Source: Gluconobacter aidae | Lineage (GTDB): Bacteria > Pseudomonadota > Alphaproteobacteria > Acetobacterales > Acetobacteraceae | Length of the DNA: 64,000 bases | Assembly (NCBI RefSeq): GCF_009547075.1 | Contig: NZ_WIPH01000002.1 | Location: forward strand, 124,001 to 188,000 | Reading direction: 5' to 3' | Shown here: in pieces, positions 1-8,791 of the stretch | Position numbering within the stretch: position 1 is the stretch's first letter | Layout of the letters: each line of letters opens with the position of its first letter | Made by a program: the position numbers and the translations under genes | Notes under the pieces: generated by a model | The model's database searches: none | Seen by the model: the letters and a program-made list of their open reading frames with translations, nothing else | Told to the model about the DNA's origin: nothing

Positions 1-124
1 CGCGCTGCATCGTGTTGGCAGACATTTTCTGCGGCGCCACGAGCGCGGTTCCGGCCATCAGCGTGGCACCGATGAACGAAGCGCGTCTGCGGGCGCGTGC
101 TGGGAGCCACAGGGGCACCGTCAT
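1..124 (-). CDS. lptD: LPS-assembly protein LptD, N-terminal fragment (cut by window edge)
   Basis: Only the first 41 codons are present. The fragment begins MTVPLWLPARARRR and continues into a hydrophobic stretch with small residues, as in a signal peptide for an outer-membrane protein. The start codon overlaps the lptG stop by one base (TGATG), so it is translationally coupled to lptG. LptD is the outer-membrane beta-barrel that inserts LPS into the outer leaflet, and lptF-lptG-lptD is a common order in alphaproteobacteria. The identification rests on gene order and the signal peptide, because no LptD domain lies inside the window. Another exported protein remains possible. Confidence 0.55.
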   Translation of the reverse strand, partial: MTVPLWLPARARRRASFIGATLMAGTALVAPQKMSANTMQR

Positions 125-1314
125 CAACCATCCTCCATGTGCAGCAGAAGAGCCACGGCGAGGCAGAGCCCCGCACCTGTCGGCGCCCATGCGGCAAGAA
201 CCGGCGGCAGGGCGCCGGATTCACCAAACTGTTCGGCCACTTTCGAGATGGTGAACAGCGCAAAGCCTGCGGCAATTCCCGATCCCAGCATCCGGGCCAC
301 ACCGCCGCGCCGTGTCGGGCGCATCGAGAAGCCTGCGGATACCAATGCCATGGTCCCGGCCAGAATGGGAAGGGCCAGGAGCGACTGGAAATGAAGTCTG
401 TGCCGGATCGAGGGGAAACCCGAGCGTTCCAGAAGGCTGATGAAGCCGGGAAGTGCGAAGACGGACAGTGTATCGGGCGACGCGAAACTTTCCTGTACGC
501 GGCCCACCGTCAGATCGGACGGCAGGGTCATGTCCCCGATCTGCTGCGGAAGGTGATCGGGGTGGAGTACCGAGGTGCCATGCAGGATCCACCGGTGATC
601 GCCAAGGGTGCCCTGCGGGGCCTCGACACGGAGGATCAGGCGGTCCCGGTCGTCGAGGCGGAAGATCGAGACGCCCGAAACCTTCAGGGCGCCGTCGATG
701 AGATGGACGTCCTGGGCATGCAGGATCGCGACGCCGTGCGGGACCAGACCGTCATCGGACTGTCTGAGCCAGAGCGCGCCTCCGTTGAGTGTCAGGGGCC
801 CGCCGCCGGTGCGCAGATAGGTCTGGTCGAGCATTTCGGCACTGCGGAACATGGTCGAGGACAGGGCGGAGATGCCGGTTGTCGTCAGCAGGCCGGTCAG
901 CAGGGCGCAGGCCAGCGGACTTGCGAGGAACTGCCAGGCGGAAATGCCGGCGGCGCGGGCGACGATGAGTTCGGACGAGCGTGTCAGGCGGGAGAAGCAT
1001 ACGATCCCGCCCAACAGGATGCCGAAGGGCAGGACGTAGATGACATAATAGGGAACATGCAGGGCCGCGATCTTGACGATGAGGCTGGCCGGGACATTGG
1101 GCCGTGTTGCCGCGCGGCGCAGCAGGTCGATGAAGTCGAACAGGGAGACCAGTCCGGTCAGGGCCAGCACCATGGACAGGGTGCTGAGCATGAACTGCCG
1201 CGCGATATAGATCGCCAGTGTCGTGGAGAACCCGGCATGTTCGTCGCGGGTGCTGATCGCCTGGAACAGGGATGTCAGCCAGGGGCCCAGACGGGGGGAC
1301 GGGATGGCTCTCAT
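124..1314 (-). CDS. lptG: LPS export ABC transporter permease LptG
   Basis: This 396-residue inner-membrane protein belongs to the YjgP/YjgQ family. It has three N-terminal membrane segments, a periplasmic beta-jellyroll-like middle (about residues 130-290) and three C-terminal membrane segments. LptG pairs with LptF and the LptB ATPase to extract LPS from the inner membrane and push it onto the LptA/LptD bridge. An upstream in-frame start exists, but the ATG at 1314 overlaps the lptF stop as ATGA and gives the usual family length. The conserved family pattern is visible: an amphipathic N-terminus, a helix ending in VLPFGILLGG, and SRLTRSSELIVARAAG in the coupling-helix region. The second gene of the pair is conventionally LptG; which paralogue is F or G is assigned from order. 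Confidence 0.9.
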   Translation of the reverse strand: MRAIPSPRLGPWLTSLFQAISTRDEHAGFSTTLAIYIARQFMLSTLSMVLALTGLVSLFDFIDLLRRAATRPNVPASLIVKIAALHVPYYVIYVLPFGILLGGIVCFSRLTRSSELIVARAAGISAWQFLASPLACALLTGLLTTTGISALSSTMFRSAEMLDQTYLRTGGGPLTLNGGALWLRQSDDGLVPHGVAILHAQDVHLIDGALKVSGVSIFRLDDRDRLILRVEAPQGTLGDHRWILHGTSVLHPDHLPQQIGDMTLPSDLTVGRVQESFASPDTLSVFALPGFISLLERSGFPSIRHRLHFQSLLALPILAGTMALVSAGFSMRPTRRGGVARMLGSGIAAGFALFTISKVAEQFGESGALPPVLAAWAPTGAGLCLAVALLLHMEDG

Positions 1315-2483
1315 CGGGTGGCCCCCGGGGATGTCAGGGACGCGGGGGCGGTCTGACGCACGGTTCCGGTCCACTGTTCGAGGAACAGCATGACAGCGCA
1401 GATGACGGCCGGAAGAATGGCCTCAAGCCAGATGAGAGGCACCAGGGCAAGATGCCGCCCGGCGAGGTTCTGGAGCATAAGTGAAATGGCCAGCAGCCCG
1501 ACAACCGTGAGGATGGCGATCAGGGGGCGCGTGATGTTGCCGTGACGGGAGAAGGCCCCCCGGAGGACGGTGACCAGACCGATCATTGCAAAGGACAGGG
1601 CCGTCAGCGGCGAGGTGAGCCGGCGCCATCCCACGACGATGTTCTTGCCGCGGTCTCGCTCGGAAACTTCGCGGAGATCGGGATGGAACAGTTCGCGCAG
1701 GGACATTTCGTCCGGATCCCGGTCTTCGTGGTTGCTGCGGCGCGAGGAGGTGAGGTCGATGGTGTTGCGTCCGAAGGTCAGGACATTCAGCCGCCCGGTA
1801 TGACGGTCGATTTCCTCGCGCGAGCCGTCATACAGGACGACGCGCGGCTGGTCATTGACCACGACCATGGTGCCGCGTTCCGCGAGGATCGTGGTGTGGG
1901 AATCGGGATCCCGGTCATCCTCGACCAGCACGCCATGCAACTGGCCATCGCTGGTGCGGCCGCGCACATAGACCGTCATGTCATTGGACAGGCTGGTGAA
2001 CACGCCGTCCTGAAGCAGGAAGGCCGCCATGCGGTTACGGATCTGGAACTCGTAGCGATGAAACGCATGGTAGGAGACGGGCGCGAGCCACAGCGTCAGG
2101 ACATAGCACAGGACGACCGAGAAGAGGGCACAGAGCAGCCCTGGCCTTGCAAGTTCCAGCGGTGAGCGGCCGGCTGCGCGCATGACCGTAAGTTCCCTGT
2201 CGCCGACCATGCGCTGATAGGTGAAAAGCACCACAAGAAACGTCGTGATCGGCAGGATGACGGCGATGAAGGATGGCAGCATCAGTGCGGTGAGCTGGAT
2301 GAAAACCCGCAGAGACAGGCCGTGCTGGACCACCATCGAGACGAAGTGCAGCGACTGGGTCAGCCAGATCAGGGCCGTCGCCCCTCCCGTCAGCGCCAGC
2401 AGGGCGATGAGAAGCTGGCGAAGAATGTAGCGGTCGAGCAGAGGCAGGATCTGCCGCCCGGAGATACCGGAGGATAAGGCCAT
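1311..2483 (-). CDS. lptF: LPS export ABC transporter permease LptF
   Basis: This 390-residue YjgP/YjgQ-family permease is the partner of LptG. Membrane segments lie at about residues 18-40, 60-85 and 100-125 and again in the last 110 residues, around a periplasmic domain. The coupling-helix motif YQRMVGDRELTVMRAAGRSP follows the second segment, typical of LptF. The gene overlaps lptG by four bases (ATGA) and lies 57 bases after a small coiled-coil membrane protein gene. Co-transcription with sua5 and cysQ upstream is likely from the spacing. The LptB ATPase and LptA/LptC are not in the window. Confidence 0.92.
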   Translation of the reverse strand: MALSSGISGRQILPLLDRYILRQLLIALLALTGGATALIWLTQSLHFVSMVVQHGLSLRVFIQLTALMLPSFIAVILPITTFLVVLFTYQRMVGDRELTVMRAAGRSPLELARPGLLCALFSVVLCYVLTLWLAPVSYHAFHRYEFQIRNRMAAFLLQDGVFTSLSNDMTVYVRGRTSDGQLHGVLVEDDRDPDSHTTILAERGTMVVVNDQPRVVLYDGSREEIDRHTGRLNVLTFGRNTIDLTSSRRSNHEDRDPDEMSLRELFHPDLREVSERDRGKNIVVGWRRLTSPLTALSFAMIGLVTVLRGAFSRHGNITRPLIAILTVVGLLAISLMLQNLAGRHLALVPLIWLEAILPAVICAVMLFLEQWTGTVRQTAPASLTSPGATR

Positions 2484-2540
2484 GGCCCTTCATCTATCCC
2501 TAGCGCGTGGCGGGAGGAAGGCGAAAAAACGAAACAGTTT

Positions 2541-3023
2541 CTATCGCAGATAGGAGGCCCGGTCGATGGGCGCCCTTGTGACGGACAGGCTGTGATAGAA
2601 TTGTGTTCCGGCAATACCGACCAGAAGACCCGCGCCGGCGGCGAAGACGATGGCGATGTAGCGCCAGGGTCGTTGCATGCGCAGGGTCGCCAGTTCCAGC
2701 TGGATCAGCCCCAGATCCGTTTGGCAGCGTCCCAGGCGCATCTGTGCCGTGCGCGTGTCGGACTCGCTCTGTCCGAGGCGGCGTTCCAGCCCGGAGATAT
2801 GCTCCCGGAGACGTTTTTCGCGGTCGGTTTCGTCTTTGCCGGACAGCGTTCCGATGCGGGTGGCAAACAGGTTTTTCAGCGCGCCGCCCGTGACGCCGTC
2901 GCGACGGGCCATCTGGCGGATCCGTTCCAGGGCGGTTGCGGCATGGCCCGGCTGTTCATCCAGCACCAGCGCCAGAATGTCCGACAGGATCTTGATTTCC
3001 CTGGGGTCCGGGGCGCGGGCCAT
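2541..3023 (-). CDS. Small coiled-coil membrane protein, unknown function
   Basis: This 160-residue protein is not recognised as a named family. The N-terminal half is charged and helical (residues 1-75). A predicted coiled coil follows, rich in E/R/L/Q (about 70-118), then one membrane segment (about 122-145) beginning RYIAIVFAAGAG, with a short tail outside. The ATG lies two bases after the sua5 stop, so it is probably translated from the same mRNA. It sits between a tRNA-modification gene and lptF and might serve the envelope, but nothing in the sequence shows a function. Base use is like its neighbours. Confidence 0.75.
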   Translation of the reverse strand: MARAPDPREIKILSDILALVLDEQPGHAATALERIRQMARRDGVTGGALKNLFATRIGTLSGKDETDREKRLREHISGLERRLGQSESDTRTAQMRLGRCQTDLGLIQLELATLRMQRPWRYIAIVFAAGAGLLVGIAGTQFYHSLSVTRAPIDRASYLR

Positions 3024-3025
3024 GC

Positions 3026-4039
3026 TCAGGTCAGGGTCACGGCATGGGTGCGCGGTTCGGCGGCACGGCGAAGACGGTCCCGGATGGCGAGACCGAGTCC
3101 GTGGCGGGGGATGGACTGGGCGGCGATGGTCGTCAGGCCGCGCCGGGTTCCTTCCGCGTCCAGAAAGCGCAGTCCGGCGAAGAGACGGGCCGCGGCTTCT
3201 TCAAGATTTCCGCTCTCGCTCAGGTTCCATGTCAGGCCGGCGCCGGGCAGGGGGGTGCCGAAAGCAAGCTGGGCTTCGTCGGGCGCGATGGAGGTCGCGT
3301 CCAGCCTGACAGGCAGGCTCGGGGCGTAATGCGAGGCCAGCCGACCGGGCGAGGCCGGGGCGATTTCGGAAAAATCGTCCGGATGGCGGATGGGGCCGCA
3401 CAGTTCGGTGAGGTCTTCAAGCGTCACACCGCCGGGGCGCAGGAGAACGGGCACCTCCCGGGTCAGGTCGAGCACGGTGCTTTCCACGCCGATCGAGCAG
3501 GGGCCGGAATCCAGAACCGCGTCGATCCGGCCGTCCAGCGAGCGCAGGACGTGGAACGCATTGGACGGGCTGACCGTGCCCGAAACATTCGCGGAGGGCG
3601 CGGCAACGGGCGCGCCGACTTCGCGGAGCAGGGCCAGGGCCGTCTTGCCGCGCGGAACACGCAGCGCCAGCGTGGACAGGCCCGCCGCCGCGAGGTCGGA
3701 GACGGTTGAATCCGGAGAACGGGGCAGCACCATCGTCAGCGGACCGGGCCAGAAACGCTCGGCCAGCGCATGGGCGATCTCTTCCATTCTGCCGCTCAGC
3801 GATGCCTGTGCGAAAGCGCTCTGGGCGTCGGGGAGATGGCTGATGAGCGGGTTGAAGCGCGGGCGTCCCTTGGCGGCGAAGATTTTTGCGACGGCCATAT
3901 CGGAAGAGGCGATGGCACCTAGGCCGTAGACGGTCTCGGTTCCGAACGCGACCAGCTTTCCGGCTTTGAGGAGTTCGGCGGCGCGGCGGATGCCTTCGGG
4001 CGTGGCTGCCAGACGCTCGGTGTGAAGCGTGTCGCTCAA
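3026..4039 (-). CDS. sua5: Threonylcarbamoyl-AMP synthase, Sua5 type
   Basis: The enzyme makes threonylcarbamoyl-AMP from threonine, bicarbonate and ATP, the first step of t6A formation at A37 of ANN-decoding tRNAs. The product is 337 residues: a YrdC domain (about 10-200) with the signature FGTETVYGLG and KGRPRFNPL, and a C-terminal Sua5 domain (about 210-335), so it is the long Sua5 form rather than short TsaC. I place the start at a TTG at 4039: GGAGG stands six bases before it, it overlaps the cysQ stop (TTGA), and the protein then begins MSDTLHTERL. A longer in-frame reading up to 4171 would only add an arginine-rich tail overlapping cysQ. Confidence 0.92.
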   Translation of the reverse strand: MSDTLHTERLAATPEGIRRAAELLKAGKLVAFGTETVYGLGAIASSDMAVAKIFAAKGRPRFNPLISHLPDAQSAFAQASLSGRMEEIAHALAERFWPGPLTMVLPRSPDSTVSDLAAAGLSTLALRVPRGKTALALLREVGAPVAAPSANVSGTVSPSNAFHVLRSLDGRIDAVLDSGPCSIGVESTVLDLTREVPVLLRPGGVTLEDLTELCGPIRHPDDFSEIAPASPGRLASHYAPSLPVRLDATSIAPDEAQLAFGTPLPGAGLTWNLSESGNLEEAAARLFAGLRFLDAEGTRRGLTTIAAQSIPRHGLGLAIRDRLRRAAEPRTHAVTLT

Positions 4040-4833
4040 GATGCGCCTCCGGTGCAGTAGAATGAGCCGTTCAGCCAGTTCGGCTTGCCATAGCGCAGAG
4101 GCATGCCGGTCTCGTCGAGCAGGGCGCCGCCCGCGGCTTCCAGAATGGCCTGGGGGGCGGCCGTGTCCCATTCCATCGTGGGGCCGAAGCGGGGATAGAA
4201 ATCCGCGGCGCCTTCGGCCACCCGCATGAACTTGACCGAGGATGACAGCTTCCCGACGGAGGCGACCTGTCGTCCGGCGAGCCAGCGTTCCAGAAGTTCG
4301 GGATTGCCGTGATGGCTCGAGGCCAGAACGCGCAGGCCTTCCGCGGGAGGCGTGGCGGTATGGATCGGCGTGCTGTTTGTACCGTCCGAACGGTGGGCGC
4401 CGAGGCCCTGTCCGCCGCTGTAGATCAGGCCATAACCCGGCAGGGCCACCACGCCCAGAACCGGCCGGTCATGACGGATCAGGCCGATATTGACGGTGAA
4501 GTCCTTCCCGCCCGACGCAAAGCCGCGTGTCCCGTCGAGGGGATCGACCAGCCAGTAGGCGTCTTCCACGGTTATCCGGATTCCGGCCGATATTTCTTCC
4601 TCGCCAATGGCGGGAATGGACGGGCAGGCCGCGCGCAGGCCGGACAGGATGTGATGTTCGGAGGCGTGGTCCGCTTCCGTGACGGGGGAGGCATCGTCCT
4701 TGATGTCCGTGCGAAAGCCGCGTTCACGGATGGCATTGATGATGTCCGAGGCTTCGGAAGCGAGCCGGAATGCCAGATCCAGCAGGGCGCGGTCATCGTT
4801 GGCGGGGACGGTAAAGGGGGAAGCGGAAGTCAT
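4036..4833 (-). CDS. cysQ: 3'(2'),5'-bisphosphate nucleotidase CysQ
   Basis: This Mg-dependent phosphatase of the inositol-monophosphatase superfamily removes the 3'-phosphate of PAP/PAPS, a by-product of sulfate assimilation. The 265-residue protein shows the metal-binding motifs in order: GEE at about 78, WLVDPLDGTRGF at about 93-104 and MEWDTAAPQAILEAAGG near 220-236. The DGTRGF form of motif 2 is typical of CysQ rather than SuhB. It is the upstream gene of a tight minus-strand cluster with sua5, and its stop overlaps the sua5 start. Another IMPase-family gene is at the far end of the window and is of the SuhB type. Confidence 0.88.
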   Translation of the reverse strand: MTSASPFTVPANDDRALLDLAFRLASEASDIINAIRERGFRTDIKDDASPVTEADHASEHHILSGLRAACPSIPAIGEEEISAGIRITVEDAYWLVDPLDGTRGFASGGKDFTVNIGLIRHDRPVLGVVALPGYGLIYSGGQGLGAHRSDGTNSTPIHTATPPAEGLRVLASSHHGNPELLERWLAGRQVASVGKLSSSVKFMRVAEGAADFYPRFGPTMEWDTAAPQAILEAAGGALLDETGMPLRYGKPNWLNGSFYCTGGAS

Positions 4834-4898
4834 TCGGCCAGACTACTCCAAGATGGTTTCTGCGTCATGTGTCGATGCGGCCGGTAATACTTCGGGTC

Positions 4899-5537
4899 TT
4901 ACCATGGACAGGTGGGTACGGGAGCGGTGCTGCCGTTCCATGTCGCAAAGGGGATTTTTGTCGCGGCGCTGAGGGCGATGTCGGCGTGACAGGTCGTGAC
5001 CGGGGATGTGAGTGTGGACAGGAGCCTGAAGGAGAAGGGGGTGGTGCCGGGTTCACCGTGTTCTTGTGTCAGTTGGTAGATCCGCACATGCGCCGGGCCG
5101 GGCTGCGGAACGGGATGGGGGCCCATGTCGCGCGTTGTGACGAACAGCAGAAGGCCGGGTTGTCCGTTCACGCGGGCCGTGGCGAAATGGATGGTCTGGA
5201 TCGCGTCTTCGCCGGTGTGTGGACTATCCTGAAGCATGTCGAGGAGCGGCCCGTTATGGTTCGCGTTCTGCGTATCCACGAGGTCAGCCTGATCGGGTTG
5301 TACGGCGTCGGGGACGGTGACGGCATACAGATGATAGCCCCAGGCGTTTCCGTTCTCCCGCCAGAATGGCGTGACCGTTATGGCGGGAAAGCCCCTCAGG
5401 TGCAGGGTGACCGGGCTGTTGCCGATCAGAATGGGCGCGATTTCGGTGATTTGTGGCGTGGCGGGAGCGGCATGTCCTTTCGGGAAACCGAGCGTAACGG
5501 CGGAGCAGAGCAGGATCTTCAGGGCGATGCGGCGCAT
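4899..5537 (-). CDS. Predicted exported protein, unknown function
   Basis: This 212-residue protein has a clear signal peptide (MRRIALKILLCSAVTLGF, cleavage likely after GHAA at about residue 24). The mature part is about 188 residues, has no membrane segment, and looks like beta-rich soluble sequence. Two cysteines lie near the C-terminus (TTCHAD and VPTCPW) and could form one disulfide in the periplasm. I do not recognise the family. It is transcribed toward cysQ with a 65-base gap and divergently from pepA, so the 91 bases between 5537 and 5629 should hold promoters for both directions. Confidence 0.75.
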   Translation of the reverse strand: MRRIALKILLCSAVTLGFPKGHAAPATPQITEIAPILIGNSPVTLHLRGFPAITVTPFWRENGNAWGYHLYAVTVPDAVQPDQADLVDTQNANHNGPLLDMLQDSPHTGEDAIQTIHFATARVNGQPGLLLFVTTRDMGPHPVPQPGPAHVRIYQLTQEHGEPGTTPFSFRLLSTLTSPVTTCHADIALSAATKIPFATWNGSTAPVPTCPW

Positions 5538-5628
5538 GGAAGGTCTTTCTCGGGAGAGGGCTTGTATGCCAGGGCGGTGTTTCCGATAACGGAGCTGACG
5601 ATTTCATGTTCCAGACGACAGGGCCATC

Positions 5629-7101
5629 ATGCTTTCAGTGATTTTCGATTCCCTTCCTGCTTTTTCCGCGGATGCGCCCAAAGCGGTCGTCCTGCTGTGC
5701 GAGACTGCGGGGGGCGAGACGTTCTCGGCGCTGGACAAGACGACGGCGGGTGCGGTGTCGCGCGCTGTTGCTCTGAAGGGGTTCAGGGGGGAGGCGGGGC
5801 AGAGCGTGGTACTGCCAGCTCCGGCCGAAGGGCTGTCGCAGATCGTTCTCGCCGGGGTGACGCCGAAGGGCGGCGCGGTTGTGGATGCCGTGGCGGTCGA
5901 GAACGCTGCGGGTCGTGCGGTACGGCTGCTCGATGGTGTTGAAAGCGCGGTTCTGGTCGTGTCCGGGATACTGGAACAGTTTGCTCCGGAAGCGGGGCTG
6001 GGCGCGCGCCTGGCGTCTTATGATTTCGATCTGTATCGTACGAAAAAGCCCGGTGCCCGTCCGGTTCTGAAGACACTGAGCGTCGCGGTGTCAGACGTGG
6101 CGGCCGCTCAGGCGCGCTGGACGGCTTTGGACGCGGTGTCGCAGGGGGTGATCCTGACACGGAATCTCGTGAGCGAGCCGCCGAATGTGCTTTATCCCCA
6201 GACCTTTACGCAGCGCATTGAAGAACTGCGTGAACTTGGCCTGACGGTTGAGGTTCTCGACGAGAAGGCCATGACGGAGCTGGGCTTTGGCGCGCTTCTG
6301 GGCGTGGCGCAGGGCAGTGTGCACAAGCCGCGTATGGTGATCGTCCGTCATAATGGCGGTGGCAGCGAGGCGCCTCTGGCCTTCATCGGCAAGGGCGTGA
6401 CGTTCGACAGCGGCGGTATTTCCATCAAGCCCGCGGCTGGCATGGACGAGATGAAAACGGATATGGGCGGCGCTGCGACCGTGATCGGTCTCATGAGTGC
6501 GCTGGCCCGTCGCAAGGCGCCGGTCAATGCGATCGGTGTGGTCGGGCTGGTCGAGAACATGGTGTCCGGCGGGGCGCAGCGTCCGGGCGATATCGTGCGG
6601 GCCTATGACGGGCAGACGATCGAGGTTCTGAACACCGACGCGGAGGGCCGTCTCGTTCTGGCGGATGTGCTGTCCTATACGCGCAAGCGCTTCAGCCCGA
6701 AGCTCATGGTCAATCTGGCGACGCTGACGGGCGCGATCGTGGTCAGCCTTGGCTACGAGAACGCGGGGCTGTTCAGCAACAGCGATACGCTGGCCAAGGG
6801 GCTGGCCGAGGCCGGGTCGCAGGTCGGTGAGGGCCTGTGGCGGATGCCGATGGGCGAGGCCTATAACCGTGAACTCGACTCCGATATTGCCGACATGAAG
6901 AATATCGGTGGCCGTCCGGGCAGTGCGATCCTGGCGGCGGAGTTCCTCAAGCGCTTTGTGGGCGATACGGACTGGGCGCATCTGGATATTGCGGGGACGG
7001 CCTGGAAGACCAAGGCGTCCGCTATCGCTCCGAAAGGTGCGACGGGCTTCGGCGTGCGTCTGCTGGATTGTTTCGTGAAGGCCCACGAAGCCAGCGCCTG
7101 A
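5629..7101 (+). CDS. pepA: Leucyl aminopeptidase (cytosol aminopeptidase, M17)
   Basis: This Zn/Mn-dependent aminopeptidase removes N-terminal residues from peptides. The 490-residue length fits the family. The C-terminal catalytic domain (about 180-485) carries GKGVTFDSGGISIKP, MDEMKTDMGGAA and the signature NTDAEGRLVLAD, which supply the two-metal ligands and the catalytic Lys and Arg. The N-terminal macro-like domain is weakly conserved, as usual. PepA homologues in enterobacteria also bind DNA; nothing here tests that. The gene is followed after 16 bases by holC, a pairing seen widely in proteobacteria, so the two are very likely co-transcribed. Confidence 0.96.
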   Translation: MLSVIFDSLPAFSADAPKAVVLLCETAGGETFSALDKTTAGAVSRAVALKGFRGEAGQSVVLPAPAEGLSQIVLAGVTPKGGAVVDAVAVENAAGRAVRLLDGVESAVLVVSGILEQFAPEAGLGARLASYDFDLYRTKKPGARPVLKTLSVAVSDVAAAQARWTALDAVSQGVILTRNLVSEPPNVLYPQTFTQRIEELRELGLTVEVLDEKAMTELGFGALLGVAQGSVHKPRMVIVRHNGGGSEAPLAFIGKGVTFDSGGISIKPAAGMDEMKTDMGGAATVIGLMSALARRKAPVNAIGVVGLVENMVSGGAQRPGDIVRAYDGQTIEVLNTDAEGRLVLADVLSYTRKRFSPKLMVNLATLTGAIVVSLGYENAGLFSNSDTLAKGLAEAGSQVGEGLWRMPMGEAYNRELDSDIADMKNIGGRPGSAILAAEFLKRFVGDTDWAHLDIAGTAWKTKASAIAPKGATGFGVRLLDCFVKAHEASA

Positions 7102-7117
7102 GGAGCGGGACCACGCC

Positions 7118-7561
7118 GTGGATGTCGGGTTCTATCATCTGACGCGCACGCCGCTTGAAGAAGCGCTTCCGGCCCTGCTGGGCCGGACGCTGGATGCGGG
7201 GGAGCGCGCGCTTGTGCGGTGTCCGGATGCGGAGGCGGTCATGGCACTGGATGCGGCGCTGTGGGCATGCCGGGACCCGGTCTGGCTTCCACATGGGACA
7301 GCAAAGAGCGGTCATGCGGCTCGCCAGCCGATCTGGCTGACCGAGGGCGAGGACGTGCCGAACGAGGCGCGGTTCCTGTTCCGCGTGGATGGGGCGGGGC
7401 GTGATGAGTTCGCACCCTTTACGCGGATTTTCGATCTGTTCGATGGTGGAAATTCACAATCCGTTCAGCGGGCAAGACAACGCTGGGTGGCGATGAAATC
7501 TTCCGGTCACAATCTCGTGTACTGGAAACAGGAAGAGCGGGGCTGGAAAAAGGCGGGGTAA
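7118..7561 (+). CDS. holC: DNA polymerase III subunit chi
   Basis: The 147-residue chi subunit links the clamp-loader to single-strand-binding protein at the replication fork. The start is a GTG at 7118 preceded by GGAG at 7102. The opening MDVGFYHLTRTPLEEALP and the central block with ALDAALWACRDPVWLPHG match the alphaproteobacterial HolC pattern, which ends in a basic YWKQEERGWKKAG tail. It sits directly downstream of pepA, the classic neighbour. The psi subunit (HolD) is usually absent from alphaproteobacteria and is not seen here. Confidence 0.9.
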   Translation: MDVGFYHLTRTPLEEALPALLGRTLDAGERALVRCPDAEAVMALDAALWACRDPVWLPHGTAKSGHAARQPIWLTEGEDVPNEARFLFRVDGAGRDEFAPFTRIFDLFDGGNSQSVQRARQRWVAMKSSGHNLVYWKQEERGWKKAG

Positions 7562-7645
7562 GGTTTCAAATTATGTCTGAGACCCTTGATGGAAGACGCT
7601 CCGTAACCGGGGTGCCGTTCATTCCACTGGAGAGGACGCCTGACT

Positions 7646-8770
7646 GTGCCAGAGCCCGCGAATTCTTGTGCCGCATCTTTCAAAACTGATCTGCGTCGCG
7701 TCGATATTAATCCCGATTTCTGGTATCCGCTGGCATGGTCGACTGATCTCAAGCGCGGGAAGACGATCGGGCGACGGTTCGGGCGCTTTCCCATTGCACT
7801 GGTGCGTCCCGAAGAAGGAAATGTCTTCGCCCTCGAAGACCGCTGCGCGCACCGTCAGGTTCCGCTCAGTCTGGGCAAGGTCAGCGGTGAGGCGGTCCAG
7901 TGCTGCTATCACGGCTGGGCCTATGGCCGGTCCGGGCGATGCATTGATGTGCCGTATCTGGGCAAGGGCAAGCTGCCGAATGGTGTGAAGACGTATCCCT
8001 GTCGTGAGGCAGGCGGGATGATCTTCATTTTCCCCGGCGATGCGGAAAAGGCGGAGAGTGTGCCGCTGCCGCCTCTGGCCCAGGTGGACAATCCGGCGTT
8101 CAAGACGCGGCGTTTCAGCCCGGTCGTGAAGTGCCACTACACGTTCATGCATGAGAACCTGATGGACATGAACCATCAGTTTCTGCACCGCCGCCAGATG
8201 GGGCAGATCAGGGCGCGTTTCCTGGGGCAGGACGCGGGTGAGAACTTCATTGAGGCGCGCTACAGCTTTGCGCGGACGGGAAACCAGCAGCCACTGGCGG
8301 AACGTCTGATTTTCGGCAAGCATCACGATGATCCGAACCGGGAGCAGCCGGTCGAGGAAATCGTCAGCATCCGCACGACCTATCCGTATCAGAGCCTGAA
8401 AATCCATGACAAGGACGGCGATCTGGTCATGGAACTGTTCAGCGTTTATGTGCCCAATGCGGCGGATGGCATGAGTACGCAGTGTTTCGGCCTGCTGTCG
8501 GTGCTGCGGCCCAAGACGCCGTTCCTGATCGACATGATCTGGCCTGCGCTGGGTATCTTCACGCACCGGATCTTTGAAGAAGACCGCGAAATCATGGAAC
8601 TGGAGCAGAACGCCTGGCGCGAACTGGGCGGCGATCATAACGTCGAGGTCTTCCCGATCGTGCGCAGGCTGCGGGATCTTCTGGCACGGAACGGTGTCGC
8701 GCCGGGAACCGATACGGTGGGGCAGGCTGAAGTTGCGAGGGAACAGCCGGCTGATCCTGTCGTTGTCTGA
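7646..8770 (+). CDS. Rieske [2Fe-2S] non-heme iron oxygenase, alpha-subunit-like
   Basis: This 374-residue protein has a Rieske domain followed by a mononuclear-iron domain. The cluster ligands are C67-x-H69 and C86-x2-H89 (CAHRQVPLS and CCYHGWAYG). The iron site is at ENLMDMNHQFLHRR: D174, H177 and H181. The two histidines are three residues apart, where most ring-hydroxylating oxygenases have four. The substrate cannot be read; vanillate-demethylase-like or pheophorbide-oxygenase-like enzymes are the nearest general types. The start is GTG with AGAGGA upstream. No reductase or ferredoxin gene adjoins it. It lies 21 bases before an aldo-keto reductase gene and probably belongs to one transcript with it and the following membrane complex. 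Confidence 0.85.
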   Translation: MPEPANSCAASFKTDLRRVDINPDFWYPLAWSTDLKRGKTIGRRFGRFPIALVRPEEGNVFALEDRCAHRQVPLSLGKVSGEAVQCCYHGWAYGRSGRCIDVPYLGKGKLPNGVKTYPCREAGGMIFIFPGDAEKAESVPLPPLAQVDNPAFKTRRFSPVVKCHYTFMHENLMDMNHQFLHRRQMGQIRARFLGQDAGENFIEARYSFARTGNQQPLAERLIFGKHHDDPNREQPVEEIVSIRTTYPYQSLKIHDKDGDLVMELFSVYVPNAADGMSTQCFGLLSVLRPKTPFLIDMIWPALGIFTHRIFEEDREIMELEQNAWRELGGDHNVEVFPIVRRLRDLLARNGVAPGTDTVGQAEVAREQPADPVVV

Positions 8771-8791
8771 GGACACGGACAGGAAACGGTT

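Noticed and set aside
97-1356. 419-codon plus-strand open frame opposite lptG
   Set aside because: Antisense shadow of lptG: arginine/glutamine-rich, no family motif, and it occupies the same bases as a clear membrane protein.
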